DNA of 64,000 nt from Lachnospiraceae bacterium (GTDB lineage: Bacteria > Bacillota > Clostridia > Lachnospirales > Lachnospiraceae): NCBI GenBank assembly GCA_021201665.1, contig JAJQEO010000065.1, positions 21,905-85,904 of the forward strand, read 5' to 3'. A model generated the notes under the pieces. That model did no database searches. It was not told the origin of the DNA and saw only the letters and a list, made by a program, of their open reading frames with translations. Shown piece by piece: positions 7,787-16,610 of this stretch (positions are counted from its first letter, which is position 1; every line of letters begins with the position of its first letter). A program made the translations under genes and the position numbers.

Positions 7787-8866
7787 ATGAAAAAACAGAC
7801 AGTGGTCGTCGGCATGTCCGGCGGCGTGGATTCTTCAGTGGCCGCGTATCTTCTGAAGGAGGCCGGCTATGAGGTAATCGGAGTGACTATGCAGATCTGG
7901 CCGAAGGAGGCCGACGAAGAGGCCAGCGCGAACGGAGGCTGCTGCGGATTAAGCGCGGCGGAGGATGCCGCGCGGGTGGCCCAGGTACTGCAGATTCCGC
8001 ACTATGTGATGAATTTCCGCGAAGAGTTTCGCGAAAACGTGATTACGTATTTTATAGATGAATATCTGGCCGGGCGCACACCCAATCCCTGCATCGCCTG
8101 CAACCGCTATGTGAAGTGGGAATCTCTTCTGCGGCGGAGCCTGCAGATTGGCGCGGATTACATCGCGACCGGCCATTATGCGCGCGTGGAGCACCTGACC
8201 AATGGACGATACGCGATCCGCACCTCTGTGACGAAGGGAAAGGATCAGACCTACGCCCTTTACAATCTGACCCAGGAACAGCTTTCCCACACTCTGATGC
8301 CGGTCGGAGCGTACGACAAGCCGCAGATCCGCCGGATAGCCGAGTCGGCGGGACTTCCGGTCGCTCACAAGCCGGACAGCCAGGAAATCTGCTTTGTGCC
8401 GGATGATGATTACGCCGGATTTATTGAGAAAAACAGTCCCTGTCCGGTGCCGCCCCCCGGCAATTTTGTAACCGCGGACGGGGAAATCCTCGGCACCCAC
8501 AGAGGCATCACGCATTATACCATCGGGCAGCGGCGCGGCCTGCGGCTGGCTCTGGGATATCCTGCTTTCGTCACAGAAATCCGACCCGATACCAATGAGG
8601 TTGTGATCGGTGCGGCGGATGAGGTGTTCCGCGACCGACTGACCTGCAATCGCCTGAACTTTATGAGCGTTCCGGATATTCCGGACGGCACGCGCGTTCT
8701 GGCAAAGATCCGCTACAGTCATCCGGGGGCGGCGGCGACCGTGCACAGACCTTCGGACGATCAGGCTGAGGTGGTCTTTGATGAACCCGTCCGCGCCGTC
8801 ACCCCCGGACAGGCTGTTGTTTTCTATGATGGGGAATTTATTCTGGGCGGCGGCACCATCATTTAA
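7787..8866 (+). CDS. mnmA: tRNA-specific 2-thiouridylase MnmA
   Basis: This 359-residue enzyme installs the 2-thio group at uridine 34 of Lys, Glu and Gln tRNAs, using ATP and persulfide sulfur. The PP-loop SGGVDSS is at 11-17. The nucleophile Cys102 is in NPCIAC, and the persulfide-carrying Cys202 is in DSQEICFV. The region after about 210 carries the central and C-terminal beta domains (TIGQRRGL, ending FYDGEFILGGGTI). The start at 7787 follows a CAGGAG site that overlaps the end of the desulfurase gene. Pairing with a desulfurase gives a direct sulfur-relay operon. Confidence 0.95.
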   Translation: MKKQTVVVGMSGGVDSSVAAYLLKEAGYEVIGVTMQIWPKEADEEASANGGCCGLSAAEDAARVAQVLQIPHYVMNFREEFRENVITYFIDEYLAGRTPNPCIACNRYVKWESLLRRSLQIGADYIATGHYARVEHLTNGRYAIRTSVTKGKDQTYALYNLTQEQLSHTLMPVGAYDKPQIRRIAESAGLPVAHKPDSQEICFVPDDDYAGFIEKNSPCPVPPPGNFVTADGEILGTHRGITHYTIGQRRGLRLALGYPAFVTEIRPDTNEVVIGAADEVFRDRLTCNRLNFMSVPDIPDGTRVLAKIRYSHPGAAATVHRPSDDQAEVVFDEPVRAVTPGQAVVFYDGEFILGGGTII

Positions 8867-8940
8867 AAAATTGTTCTTAAGTTCCGAAAATAATGCGTTT
8901 TTTCAGCTGATTTTCTACCAGATATTGTGTGACAAAAGGC

Positions 8941-8969
8941 TTGCAATTTTCAGAGAAACACGATAAGAT
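8941..8969 (+). promoter_or_regulatory. sigma-A-like promoter of the Na+-decarboxylase cluster
   Basis: TTGCAA, 17 bases, TAAGAT, about 140 bases before the carboxyltransferase start. The leader between them shows no motif I recognise. Confidence 0.55.
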
Positions 8970-9107
8970 AAAAAGGATGTATTCGGGGAACCATATATTA
9001 CCATGCACATGGCGTCAGGGAATCAATGGGTTAGCAGGTTCCTGCGCCAAAGCAAAGGAAACGATGAACGTCGTTTACTATTATTTTTAGCGATGGAGGG
9101 CTGAATC

Positions 9108-10544
9108 ATGAGTTTTACAGAGCAAAACCAGGCAGGCAGACGGATCGCTTCTCTGCTTGACGATAACAGTTTTGTGGAGATCGGCGGACACGTGACAGCC
9201 AGAAGCACTGATTTCAACCTGCCGCAGACCGAGACGCCCGGAGATGGCGTGATTACCGGTTACGGTGTGATTGACGGGCATCTGGTGTACGTGTACAGCC
9301 AGGACGCGTCCGTCTTAGGCGGATCAATTGGAGAAATGCACGCGAAAAAGATCGCAGGACTGTATGATATGGCGATCAAGATAGGTGCACCGGTGATCGG
9401 ACTTTTGGACAGTGCAGGACTGAGACTTCAGGAGGCGACGGACGCTTTGAACGCGTTTGGCCTGATTTATCAGAAGCAGGCGCAGGCATCCGGAGTGATC
9501 CCGCAGATCACGGCTGTATTCGGCAGATGCGGCGGCGGCATGGCACTGATCCCGGGACTGGCTGATTTTACATTTATGGAGAGTGAAAAAGCGGAGCTGT
9601 TTGTTAATTCTCCGAATGCGCTTCCGGGCAACACGAAGGAAAAGTGTGATACCTCTGCGGCAAAGTTCCAGAGCGAGGAGACCGGACTGGTTGATTTCGT
9701 CGGATCTGAGGACGAGATCCTTGGCAATATCCGCGCACTGGTATGCATGCTTCCGGCAAATAATGAGGATGATCTTTCCTATGAGGATTGCACCGATGAC
9801 CTGAACCGTGCCTGCGAGGATCTGGCGAACGCTTCAGGAGACACGTCTATTCTCCTTTCCAATATTGCGGACAATAACATTTTTGTCGAAATGAAGGCTG
9901 CTTACGCACCGGATATGGTGACTGGTTTCCTGCGCCTGAACGGCACAACGGTCGGCGCGGTGGCGAACCGCACAGAGATCTACGGCGAGGACGGCGAGCT
10001 CAAAGAATCCTTTGACTGCGTCATCAGCGCACGCGGAGCGGAAAAGGCAGCCGGGTTTGTTTCCTTCTGCGATGCATTTGAGATTCCGGTTCTGACTCTG
10101 ACCAACGCGACCGGTTTCAAGGCATGCAAGTGCTCCGAGAAAAAGATTGCGAAGGCAGCTGCGAAGCTGACCGCCGCATTTGCGAACGCGACCGTGCCGA
10201 AGGTGAACGTAATCATCGGCAAGGCCTTCGGCAGCGCTTACGTGGTGATGAACAGCAAGGCGATCGGCGCGGACATGACCTTTGCGTGGACAGACGCGCA
10301 GATCGGTATGATGGATGCGCAGCTGGCTTCCAAGATCATGTACGCCGGCGAGGACAGCAAGGTGATCAATGAGAAAGCTGCAGAGTATGCTTCTTTGCAG
10401 TCGAGTGCACTTTCTGCGGCGAAGAGAGGCTATGTGGACAATATCATCGATGCCCAGGACACCAGAAAATATGTGATCGGAGCATTTGAAATGCTGTATA
10501 CGAAAAGAGAGGACGGCCCGTCCAGAAAACATGGAACAGTATAA
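9108..10544 (+). CDS. acyl-CoA carboxyltransferase subunit, 12S/MmdA type
   Basis: This 478-residue crotonase-fold carboxyltransferase moves CO2 between an acyl-CoA (methylmalonyl-CoA, malonyl-CoA or glutaconyl-CoA class) and biotin. Both halves carry the acyl-CoA carboxylase beta pattern: the glycine-rich oxyanion stretch FGRCGGGMAL at 139-147 in the first half, and IGKAFGSAYVVM with the following IGADMTFAW in the second. It is about 30 residues shorter at the N-terminus than typical MmdA. GGAGGG precedes ATG 9108. It is the first gene of a cluster with OadG, a biotin carrier and OadB, so it should be the substrate-specific subunit of a Na+-pumping decarboxylase. Substrate specificity cannot be read from the sequence; methylmalonyl-CoA is a reasonable guess. 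Confidence 0.85.
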   Translation: MSFTEQNQAGRRIASLLDDNSFVEIGGHVTARSTDFNLPQTETPGDGVITGYGVIDGHLVYVYSQDASVLGGSIGEMHAKKIAGLYDMAIKIGAPVIGLLDSAGLRLQEATDALNAFGLIYQKQAQASGVIPQITAVFGRCGGGMALIPGLADFTFMESEKAELFVNSPNALPGNTKEKCDTSAAKFQSEETGLVDFVGSEDEILGNIRALVCMLPANNEDDLSYEDCTDDLNRACEDLANASGDTSILLSNIADNNIFVEMKAAYAPDMVTGFLRLNGTTVGAVANRTEIYGEDGELKESFDCVISARGAEKAAGFVSFCDAFEIPVLTLTNATGFKACKCSEKKIAKAAAKLTAAFANATVPKVNVIIGKAFGSAYVVMNSKAIGADMTFAWTDAQIGMMDAQLASKIMYAGEDSKVINEKAAEYASLQSSALSAAKRGYVDNIIDAQDTRKYVIGAFEMLYTKREDGPSRKHGTV

Positions 10545-10568
10545 ACAGAAGTGAGCGAGGTGATACAG

Positions 10569-11609
10569 ATGAAACTTAGATTAAAAGCTTTGCTGCTGGC
10601 ACTTGGGCTTACTGTTTCCAGCCTTTCGGTGGGCGTGTACGCGGAGGAAGAGACGGACGCTTCGACAGAGCAGGTGACGGAAGCTTCCGAGGAAGACGCT
10701 TCTGCTTCGGATGCAGATGAGGAAAAAACGGATCTGTCTGAGGAAGCGGCTGCTGCCGAAGATGAGACCGCCGGGGCTAACGAAGAAGATTCCTCTGAGG
10801 ATGAGACTGCAGAGGCTGACGACGAAGACTCCGCTGAGGCTGAGACAGAAGCCGCCGAAGAAGAGACCGAGACGGAAGAGTCGATGACAGCTGAGGAATA
10901 CTATATGCAGCTGATCGACAATTACCTGGTGCAGGTCGGCGCATGGACAGACGACCAGGTGGATTCCTATATGGAGAGCGAGGATGAAGTGACCGCGCTC
11001 ATCGCGTATAACTGGAATACCGTAAAGTCTGAGCTTGGCGATTATGTAGAGGTGACGGAGATTACCGGCACGGAGTACACATCGGACGGATACGGCGGCA
11101 CGATTACGGCGCTTGCTCATTACGAGGGAGTTGGGACCGGCGGCACGGTTACTGTGACGCTGGATTATGAGTATACCTATTCTTCAACATATGGGCAGTA
11201 TCTCATGAGCCTGACCGGCCTTTCGTGGGATGTGGAATATACGATGGGCGTGATGTTGCAGAAGGCCGCAATGAATACGCTCATGGGCATCTGCATCGTA
11301 TTTTGCATGCTGGCGTTCTTAAGCCTCCTGATCAGCAAAATTCATTTTATTCCGGACATGATCGAGGCGAGAAAGAAAGCAAAAGAAGAAGAAGCGGCAC
11401 CGGTGCCGAAGCCGGCAGCGCCGAAGGCGGAAGAGCCGGCAGCAGAGCTGGCTGCAGAGGAGGAAGTCATCAATCCGGAGGATGATCTGGAGCTTGTCGC
11501 AGTCATCACGGCTGCGATCGCGGCATTCCGCGAGAGCGAGACTACTGTAAACACAGGCGACGCCTATGTGGTGCGGTCTATTAAAAAAGTAAACAGCAGA
11601 AGGCGCTAA
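10569..11609 (+). CDS. oadG: OadG-family membrane subunit with acidic N-terminal extension
   Basis: This 346-residue protein has a Sec signal peptide (1-25, ending VGVYA). A very acidic Glu/Ala/Asp-rich segment follows at about 26-105, then a small beta-rich extracytoplasmic domain (about 106-230) and one membrane helix at 237-256. The cytoplasmic tail is Ala/Pro/Glu-rich and ends with the LVAVITAAIAA helix typical of OadG/MmdD subunits, which tether the carboxyltransferase and biotin carrier to the OadB pump. Classic OadG is under 100 residues; the long N-terminal export domain is a feature of clostridial versions. ATG 10569 is preferred to GTG 10551 because AGCGAGGTG lies just before it. 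Acid repeats such as DETAGANEED show the same slippage-prone character as other repeats in the window. Confidence 0.78.
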   Translation: MKLRLKALLLALGLTVSSLSVGVYAEEETDASTEQVTEASEEDASASDADEEKTDLSEEAAAAEDETAGANEEDSSEDETAEADDEDSAEAETEAAEEETETEESMTAEEYYMQLIDNYLVQVGAWTDDQVDSYMESEDEVTALIAYNWNTVKSELGDYVEVTEITGTEYTSDGYGGTITALAHYEGVGTGGTVTVTLDYEYTYSSTYGQYLMSLTGLSWDVEYTMGVMLQKAAMNTLMGICIVFCMLAFLSLLISKIHFIPDMIEARKKAKEEEAAPVPKPAAPKAEEPAAELAAEEEVINPEDDLELVAVITAAIAAFRESETTVNTGDAYVVRSIKKVNSRRR

Positions 11610-11631
11610 GCCTGATAAAAGGAGGAAAACC

Positions 11632-12024
11632 ATGAAAAACTATACCATTACAGTCAATGGAAACGTATATGATGTGACAGTAGAAGAGGGCGCCGGCGCA
11701 GCCGCACCGGCAGCGACCGCGGCACCGGCTCCGAAGGCAGCACCTGCGGCAGCCCCGAAAGCAGCACCGGCTCCGAAGGCAGCGGCGCCGGCGGCTGGCG
11801 GCTCTGCCGGTTCTGTGAAGGTGACCGCTTCCGTACCGGGCAAGGTATTGAGCCTGGAAGCGAAGGTCGGAGATTCTGTGACCAGGGGTCAGAATATTAT
11901 CATCCTCGAAGCAATGAAGATGGAGATTCCGGTTGTTGCTCCGCAGGACGGCACAGTGGCAAGTATCGACGTAGCGGTAGGACAGGCTGTAGAGAACGGC
12001 GATGTTCTGGCTTCCCTGAACTAA
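11632..12024 (+). CDS. biotin carrier protein (1.3S type)
   Basis: This 130-residue biotinyl-domain protein carries carboxyl groups between carboxyltransferase subunits and the OadB pump. The C-terminal half (61-130) is the flattened beta-barrel with EAMKMEIPV; the biotin attachment site is Lys96. Residues 21-60 form an Ala/Pro/Lys linker with repeated APKAAPA units, giving a swinging arm. A strong AAAGGAGG site precedes the ATG, 23 bases after the oadG stop. Because it is a free protein, it can serve both the 12S-type and the 5S-type carboxyltransferases of the cluster. Confidence 0.92.
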   Translation: MKNYTITVNGNVYDVTVEEGAGAAAPAATAAPAPKAAPAAAPKAAPAPKAAAPAAGGSAGSVKVTASVPGKVLSLEAKVGDSVTRGQNIIILEAMKMEIPVVAPQDGTVASIDVAVGQAVENGDVLASLN

Positions 12025-12037
12025 TGACAGATGGAGA

Positions 12038-12157
12038 GCCACGCACAAAGCAAAACGGCTTACGTTTTTGCTGCATTTTAATGGCGTGGCCTGCAGTACC
12101 TTTCCTGGTTTGCCTGGCAAATCAGGATAAACCCTGCATAGTATAACCATGCAGGGT
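12038..12157 (+). promoter_or_regulatory. three consecutive stem-loops in the leader of oadB
   Basis: The 152-base spacer holds a nested hairpin (outer GCCACGC 12038 / GCGTGGC 12084, inner AGCAAAA / TTTTGCT), then a near-perfect palindrome around TTTGCC-T-GGCAAA at about 12101-12125, then ACCCTGCAT / ATGCAGGGT (12131-12139 / 12149-12157) ending six bases before the GGGAGG ribosome site. None has a T run, so RNA processing or translational tuning is more likely than termination. Confidence 0.55.
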
Positions 12158-12176
12158 ATGACTGGGAGGAATTAAA

Positions 12177-13337
12177 ATGACCTATGTTATAAGTACATTG
12201 TCAAACTTATGGGAGCAGACCGCTTTTATGAACCTGACCGTCGGCAATTACGCGATGATCATCGTAGCGCTGTTTTTCCTGTATCTGGCAATTGGACATG
12301 ACTTCGAGCCGCTGCTCCTGGTTCCGATCGCGTTTGGTATGCTGCTGGTAAATATCTATCCGGATATCATGGCAGAGCCTTATGTAGACGCGGCGGGCGT
12401 ATCCCACGCGGGCGGGCTTCTGTATTATTTCTACACACTGGATGAGTGGAGCATTCTGCCTTCACTGATCTTCATGGGTGTCGGGGCGATGACGGACTTC
12501 GGCCCGCTGATTGCGAACCCGATCAGCTTCCTTTTGGGCGCGGCCGCACAGATCGGCATTTACGCCGCGTACTTCTTTGCAATCCTTCTCGGCTTTAATG
12601 GAAAAGCGGCTGCGGCGATCTCCATCATCGGCGGCGCGGACGGCCCGACATCCATTTTCCTTGCAGGCAAGCTCGGACAGACGGAACTGATGGGATCAAT
12701 CGCCGTGGCGGCATACACCTACATGTCTCTGGTTCCGATCATTCAGCCGCCGATCATGAAAGCGCTGACGACTGAGGAAGAGCGGAAGATCAAAATGGAG
12801 CAGCTCCGTCCGGTTTCGAAGCTGGAGAAAACCCTGTTCCCGATTATTATCACGATTGTGGTCTGCCTGCTTCTGCCGACCACCGCTCCGCTGGTCGGTA
12901 TGCTGATGCTCGGCAACCTCTTCCGTGAGTGCGGCGTGGTAAAGCAGCTTCAGGAGACCGCTTCCAACGCGATGATGTACATCGTCGTCATCCTGCTGGG
13001 CACCTCTGTAGGCGCGACCACCAGCGCGGCGGCATTCCTGAATATGGATACTATCAAAATTGTTGTTCTTGGTCTGCTCGCGTTCGCGATCGGCACGGCT
13101 GCCGGTGTTTTACTTGGCAAGCTCATGTGCAGGCTGACGCATGGCAGGATCAACCCGCTGATCGGTTCTGCCGGCGTATCCGCCGTGCCGATGGCGGCAC
13201 GTGTGTCCCAGAAGGTCGGCGCGGAGACCGATCCGACCAACTTCCTGCTGATGCACGCGATGGGACCGAACGTGGCAGGCGTCATCGGTACCGCCGTGGC
13301 GGCCGGTACATTTATGGCAATTTACGGCGTGAAATAA
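12177..13337 (+). CDS. oadB: Na+-translocating decarboxylase beta subunit OadB
   Basis: This 386-residue integral membrane pump subunit decarboxylates carboxybiotin and exports Na+. The key region IGGADGPTSIF (residues 151-161) carries the Asp155 equivalent of the Na+-binding aspartate of Klebsiella OadB. The C-terminal NPLIGSAGVSAVPMAARV stretch (from about 325) carries the second conserved ion-binding region. About nine to eleven helices are evident, and the length is that of the shorter MmdB/GcdB-type subunits. It shares the operon with the carboxyltransferase, OadG and biotin carrier and precedes the 5S-type subunit. Coupling decarboxylation to a Na+ gradient is an energy-saving device of anaerobes. 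Confidence 0.93.
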   Translation: MTYVISTLSNLWEQTAFMNLTVGNYAMIIVALFFLYLAIGHDFEPLLLVPIAFGMLLVNIYPDIMAEPYVDAAGVSHAGGLLYYFYTLDEWSILPSLIFMGVGAMTDFGPLIANPISFLLGAAAQIGIYAAYFFAILLGFNGKAAAAISIIGGADGPTSIFLAGKLGQTELMGSIAVAAYTYMSLVPIIQPPIMKALTTEEERKIKMEQLRPVSKLEKTLFPIIITIVVCLLLPTTAPLVGMLMLGNLFRECGVVKQLQETASNAMMYIVVILLGTSVGATTSAAAFLNMDTIKIVVLGLLAFAIGTAAGVLLGKLMCRLTHGRINPLIGSAGVSAVPMAARVSQKVGAETDPTNFLLMHAMGPNVAGVIGTAVAAGTFMAIYGVK

Positions 13338-13645
13338 ACGCTGCATTGTATGCAGCGATGAAGAAAATGCTGTGTTTTAGAGTGGTGAATGAAAGCCTGA
13401 TTTCTATATAGCAGGGAATGAAATCCTGCTATATAGAAATGAGATAAATACAGCATGAATTAGCAATTTTAGAACTGTATTTGTACAGTGAACAAAGACC
13501 GTGCGCTAATATTTATGATCTTTTATCTATGATATAGGACTTCCATATCATATATCTGCGGCATTTCATGTCAGGCAGACATTTTCCTTTCTCTGGAGGG
13601 AATGGAAAGTCATGGTAGGAAGAAAAGACGAAAAGGAGGACAAAT
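13338..13645. other. 308-base spacer with two strong hairpins, no gene
   Basis: CGCTGCA / TGCAGCG (13339-13345 / 13351-13357) lies just after the oadB stop. A perfect 16-bp stem with a 9-base loop follows at 13400-13415 / 13425-13440 (left arm ATTTCTATATAGCAGG). Neither is followed by a T run. The remainder is AT-rich with no convincing open frame; the next gene starts after an AAAGGAGG site. Confidence 0.6.
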
Positions 13646-15088
13646 ATGGCTGAAAAAAATATAAAGCCAAACAAATCAGAGCCGGCCGCAAAGCCGATCA
13701 AGATTACAGAGACGATCCTGCGTGACGCGCATCAGTCTCTGATCGCGACCAGAATGTCGACCGAGCAGATGCTTCCGATTATTGAGAAACTGGACAAGGT
13801 TGGATACCACTCCGTAGAGTGCTGGGGCGGCGCGACCTTCGACGCTTCCTTACGTTTCCTGAAGGAGGATCCGTGGGACAGACTGCGCAAGCTGCGCGAC
13901 GGCTTTAAGAACACCAGGCTGCAGATGCTGTTCCGCGGACAGAACATCCTTGGCTATCGTCCGTACGCAGACGATGTGGTGGAGTACTTTGTACAGAAAT
14001 CCGCAGCCAACGGCATCGACATTATCCGTATTTTTGACTGCCTGAATGATCTGCGCAACCTGCAGACTGCAGTGACAGCGGCCAATAAGGAAAAGGTACA
14101 CGCGCAGGTAGCAATGTCCTATACGCTTGGCGATGCGTACACACTGGAGTACTGGGTAGACCTGGCGAAGAGAATTGAGGACATGGGTGCGGATTCTATC
14201 TGCATCAAGGATATGGCCGGACTGCTGCTGCCGTATCAGGCGACAGAGCTTGTAGGCGCGTTAAAGAGCGCAGTGAAGCTTCCGATCCAGCTGCATACTC
14301 ATTATACCTCTGGCGTAGCTTCCATGACCTACATGAAAGCAGTCGAGGCGGGCGTAGATGTCATTGATACCGCTATGTCACCGTTCGCACTGGGTACCTC
14401 TCAGCCGGCGACCGAGGTTATGGTAGAGACCTTCAAGGGGACTCCGTATGACACCGGGTTCGACAGCCAGCTGCTCGACGAGATCGCAGATTACTTCCGT
14501 CCGATGCGCGATGAGGCTCTCGAGACCGGCCTGCTCAACCCGAAGAACATGGGCGTCAACATCAAGACTCTGCTCTATCAGGTACCGGGCGGCATGCTTT
14601 CCAACCTGACCTCACAGTTGAAGGATATGCACGCGGAAGACAAGTATTACGAGGTGCTTGAGGAAGTGCCGAAGGTACGTAAGGATCTTGGCGAGCCGCC
14701 TCTCGTAACCCCGTCGTCCCAGATCGTCGGTACGCAGGCCGTGATGAACATCGTCGGCGGCGAGCGCTACAAGATGGTGACAAAGGAGACAAAGGACATC
14801 TTAAGCGGCAAGTACGGCGCTACCGTAAAGCCGTTCAATAAGGAAGTGCAGAAGAAGTGCATTGGCGAAGATGCAGAGATAATCACCTGCCGTCCGGCAG
14901 ACCTGATTCCGGATGAGCTTGATACGCTGCGCGGAGAGATGGCGCAGTGGTCCGAGCAGGACGAGGACGTGCTCAGCTACGCACTCTTCCCGCAGGTAGC
15001 GGTAGACTTCTTTAAGTACAGACAGGCACAGGAGCAGAAGGTAGATCCGACCATGGCGGATGAGAAGAATAAGGCTTATCCGGCTTAA
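13646..15088 (+). CDS. oadA: oxaloacetate decarboxylase alpha / transcarboxylase 5S-type carboxyltransferase
   Basis: This 480-residue TIM-barrel carboxyltransferase moves CO2 between oxaloacetate and biotin (or the reverse on pyruvate). The metal-binding aspartate lies in ILRDAHQS (Asp27), the metal histidines in HTHYTSG (His217, His219), and the carbamylated lysine is Lys188 in CIKDMAGLL. The C-terminal conserved domain is present, but the biotinyl domain of full OadA or PycB is absent, so it must use the free 130-residue carrier. This is the arrangement of the Propionibacterium 5S subunit. AAAGGAGG precedes ATG 13646. It is separated from oadB by 308 bases with stem-loops, so it may be expressed at a different level. 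Confidence 0.88.
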   Translation: MAEKNIKPNKSEPAAKPIKITETILRDAHQSLIATRMSTEQMLPIIEKLDKVGYHSVECWGGATFDASLRFLKEDPWDRLRKLRDGFKNTRLQMLFRGQNILGYRPYADDVVEYFVQKSAANGIDIIRIFDCLNDLRNLQTAVTAANKEKVHAQVAMSYTLGDAYTLEYWVDLAKRIEDMGADSICIKDMAGLLLPYQATELVGALKSAVKLPIQLHTHYTSGVASMTYMKAVEAGVDVIDTAMSPFALGTSQPATEVMVETFKGTPYDTGFDSQLLDEIADYFRPMRDEALETGLLNPKNMGVNIKTLLYQVPGGMLSNLTSQLKDMHAEDKYYEVLEEVPKVRKDLGEPPLVTPSSQIVGTQAVMNIVGGERYKMVTKETKDILSGKYGATVKPFNKEVQKKCIGEDAEIITCRPADLIPDELDTLRGEMAQWSEQDEDVLSYALFPQVAVDFFKYRQAQEQKVDPTMADEKNKAYPA

Positions 15089-15384
15089 GCTTACGTGTAA
15101 GATTATTTCACTGATTTTATTGCAATATTTATTTATGCTCCGATTTTATAATTGCTTATCACACCAGTTCTGGGAGGAGTATGGTTCTCCTGAATAGCTG
15201 TCCCGCATGATGTATCAGATGATGCGGAAGATGCAGGACAATATTCAGATAACTGTATCGGAGGTGTCCGGTCTCACTTGTATTATCCCGGGAACACGCT
15301 CCGGCTGGTGTGATTTATCGCGTGTATTGATTTTATTCGCTTAAATCAGACGAAAATAGATTTGAAACAGCAAAGGGGAAAGTT
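15089..15384. other. 296-base spacer, nothing recognised
   Basis: No open frame with a ribosome site, no hairpin with a T run and no clear promoter could be assigned. A weak AAGGGGAAAG site near its end serves the next gene. Confidence 0.5.
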
Positions 15385-16311
15385 ATGAGAGATACGACAC
15401 TGGTTATTATGGCAGCAGGGATTGGCAGCCGCTTCGGCGGGGGAGGCGTAAAACAGCTGACATCATTTGGACCGGGCGGCGAGATCATTATGGATTATTC
15501 CATCTATGACGCGCTTGAGGCAGGATTTACAAAAGTCGTCTTTGTTATCCGTCACTCTATGGAAAAGGACTTCCGCGAAATTATCGGAGACAAGGTCGCA
15601 AAGAAGATTAAAGTAGAATATGCTTATCAGGAGCTTGGAGATCTCCCGGCAGGCTATGCCGCGCCGAAGGGCAGAGAAAAGCCCTGGGGGACCGGCCAGG
15701 CGATCCTGGCCTGCCGGAATGTCGTACACGAGCCTTTTGCCGTGATCAACGCGGATGACTATTATGGAAAAGATGCTTTCCGCAAGGTTCATGGATTTCT
15801 CACTGAAGCGAAGCCATTCAGTGACGGACACTATCATTTCTGCATGGCAGGCTTTATCCTGAAAAACACACTTTCAGAGCATGGTGGTGTGACCCGCGGG
15901 ATCTGCAGGCTGAACGAGGAGGGCACACTCATTGAGATCCTCGAGACAAAGGATATCATAAAAACCTTTGGCGGCGGTCCTGCTGTCTATTCCGCGAATG
16001 CCAGCCTCATCCGTCTGGATTCGGAATCGCTGGTATCCATGAACTTCTGGGGCTTCACGCCGGACTTCATGGACGAGCTGGAAAAAGGCTTCCGGGGATT
16101 CCTCAGTAATCTGGACACGAATGCCCTGAAAGCCGAGTATCTCCTCCCGACCATCGCTGACCGGATGCTGAAGGAGGATAAGGTGGATATCACCGTACTT
16201 CCGTCAAACGACCGTTGGTTTGGCGTGACCTTCCGCGAGGATGTGCCGATCGTGAAGCAGTCGATCCTGGAGCTGGTCGAAGCGGGACAATATCCGCGGA
16301 GCCTGTACTGA
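15385..16311 (+). CDS. sugar-phosphate nucleotidyltransferase family protein
   Basis: This 308-residue protein has the Rossmann-like NTP-transferase fold. The nucleotide-binding signature MAAGIGSRFGGGG-VKQL is at 9-25, a PWGTGQAILACR segment lies at about 99-110, and the metal-binding VINADDYYG at about 118-126. It should join a nucleoside triphosphate to a sugar 1-phosphate (UDP-glucose pyrophosphorylase-like chemistry), but it lacks features that would settle the sugar or base. It stands alone between the decarboxylase cluster and a tRNA gene. GAAAGGGGAAAG precedes the ATG. Confidence 0.75.
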   Translation: MRDTTLVIMAAGIGSRFGGGGVKQLTSFGPGGEIIMDYSIYDALEAGFTKVVFVIRHSMEKDFREIIGDKVAKKIKVEYAYQELGDLPAGYAAPKGREKPWGTGQAILACRNVVHEPFAVINADDYYGKDAFRKVHGFLTEAKPFSDGHYHFCMAGFILKNTLSEHGGVTRGICRLNEEGTLIEILETKDIIKTFGGGPAVYSANASLIRLDSESLVSMNFWGFTPDFMDELEKGFRGFLSNLDTNALKAEYLLPTIADRMLKEDKVDITVLPSNDRWFGVTFREDVPIVKQSILELVEAGQYPRSLY

Positions 16312-16412
16312 TCAGAAAATAACCATCGGCTTTGACAGGCGACCATCGGAGTTGCAGTTACGAAAAGCAAAATAGCAGGCAAAAAAGCGACTGAATATTG
16401 ATAATTTTTTCC

Positions 16413-16441
16413 TTTACAAATTTTAGATTGTTTAGTACAAT
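16413..16441 (+). promoter_or_regulatory. promoter of tRNA-Pro
   Basis: TTTACA, 17 bases, TACAAT, 44 bases before the mature tRNA 5' end. Confidence 0.7.
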
Positions 16442-16485
16442 AGGGAAGTCGCAGACGGGGCAGGAGCTATTCCTGTTCCGGGCAT

Positions 16486-16559
16486 CGGGGTATGGCGTAG
16501 CTTGGTAGCGCGCGCGGCTGGGGGCCGCGAGGTCGCAGGTTCAAATCCTGTTGCCCCGA
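16486..16559 (+). tRNA. tRNA-Pro (anticodon GGG)
   Basis: A 74-base cloverleaf. Acceptor CGGGGTA pairs with TGCCCCG (one G-U), the anticodon stem is CGCGG / CCGCG around loop CTGGGGG with anticodon GGG, and the T arm is GCAGG-TTCAAAT-CCTGT. The discriminator is A; CCA is not encoded. It reads CCC (and CCU by wobble). A T-rich run follows immediately and probably helps termination. Confidence 0.95.
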
Positions 16560-16610
16560 TTTTTTCTTTAGAATCAAGGGGTTTCGAATTTCAGCTATGT
16601 GAAGCTTCTA

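Noticed and set aside
13400..13440. Canonical terminator after oadB
   Set aside because: The hairpin is perfect but has no T run; annotated as a structure of unknown role.
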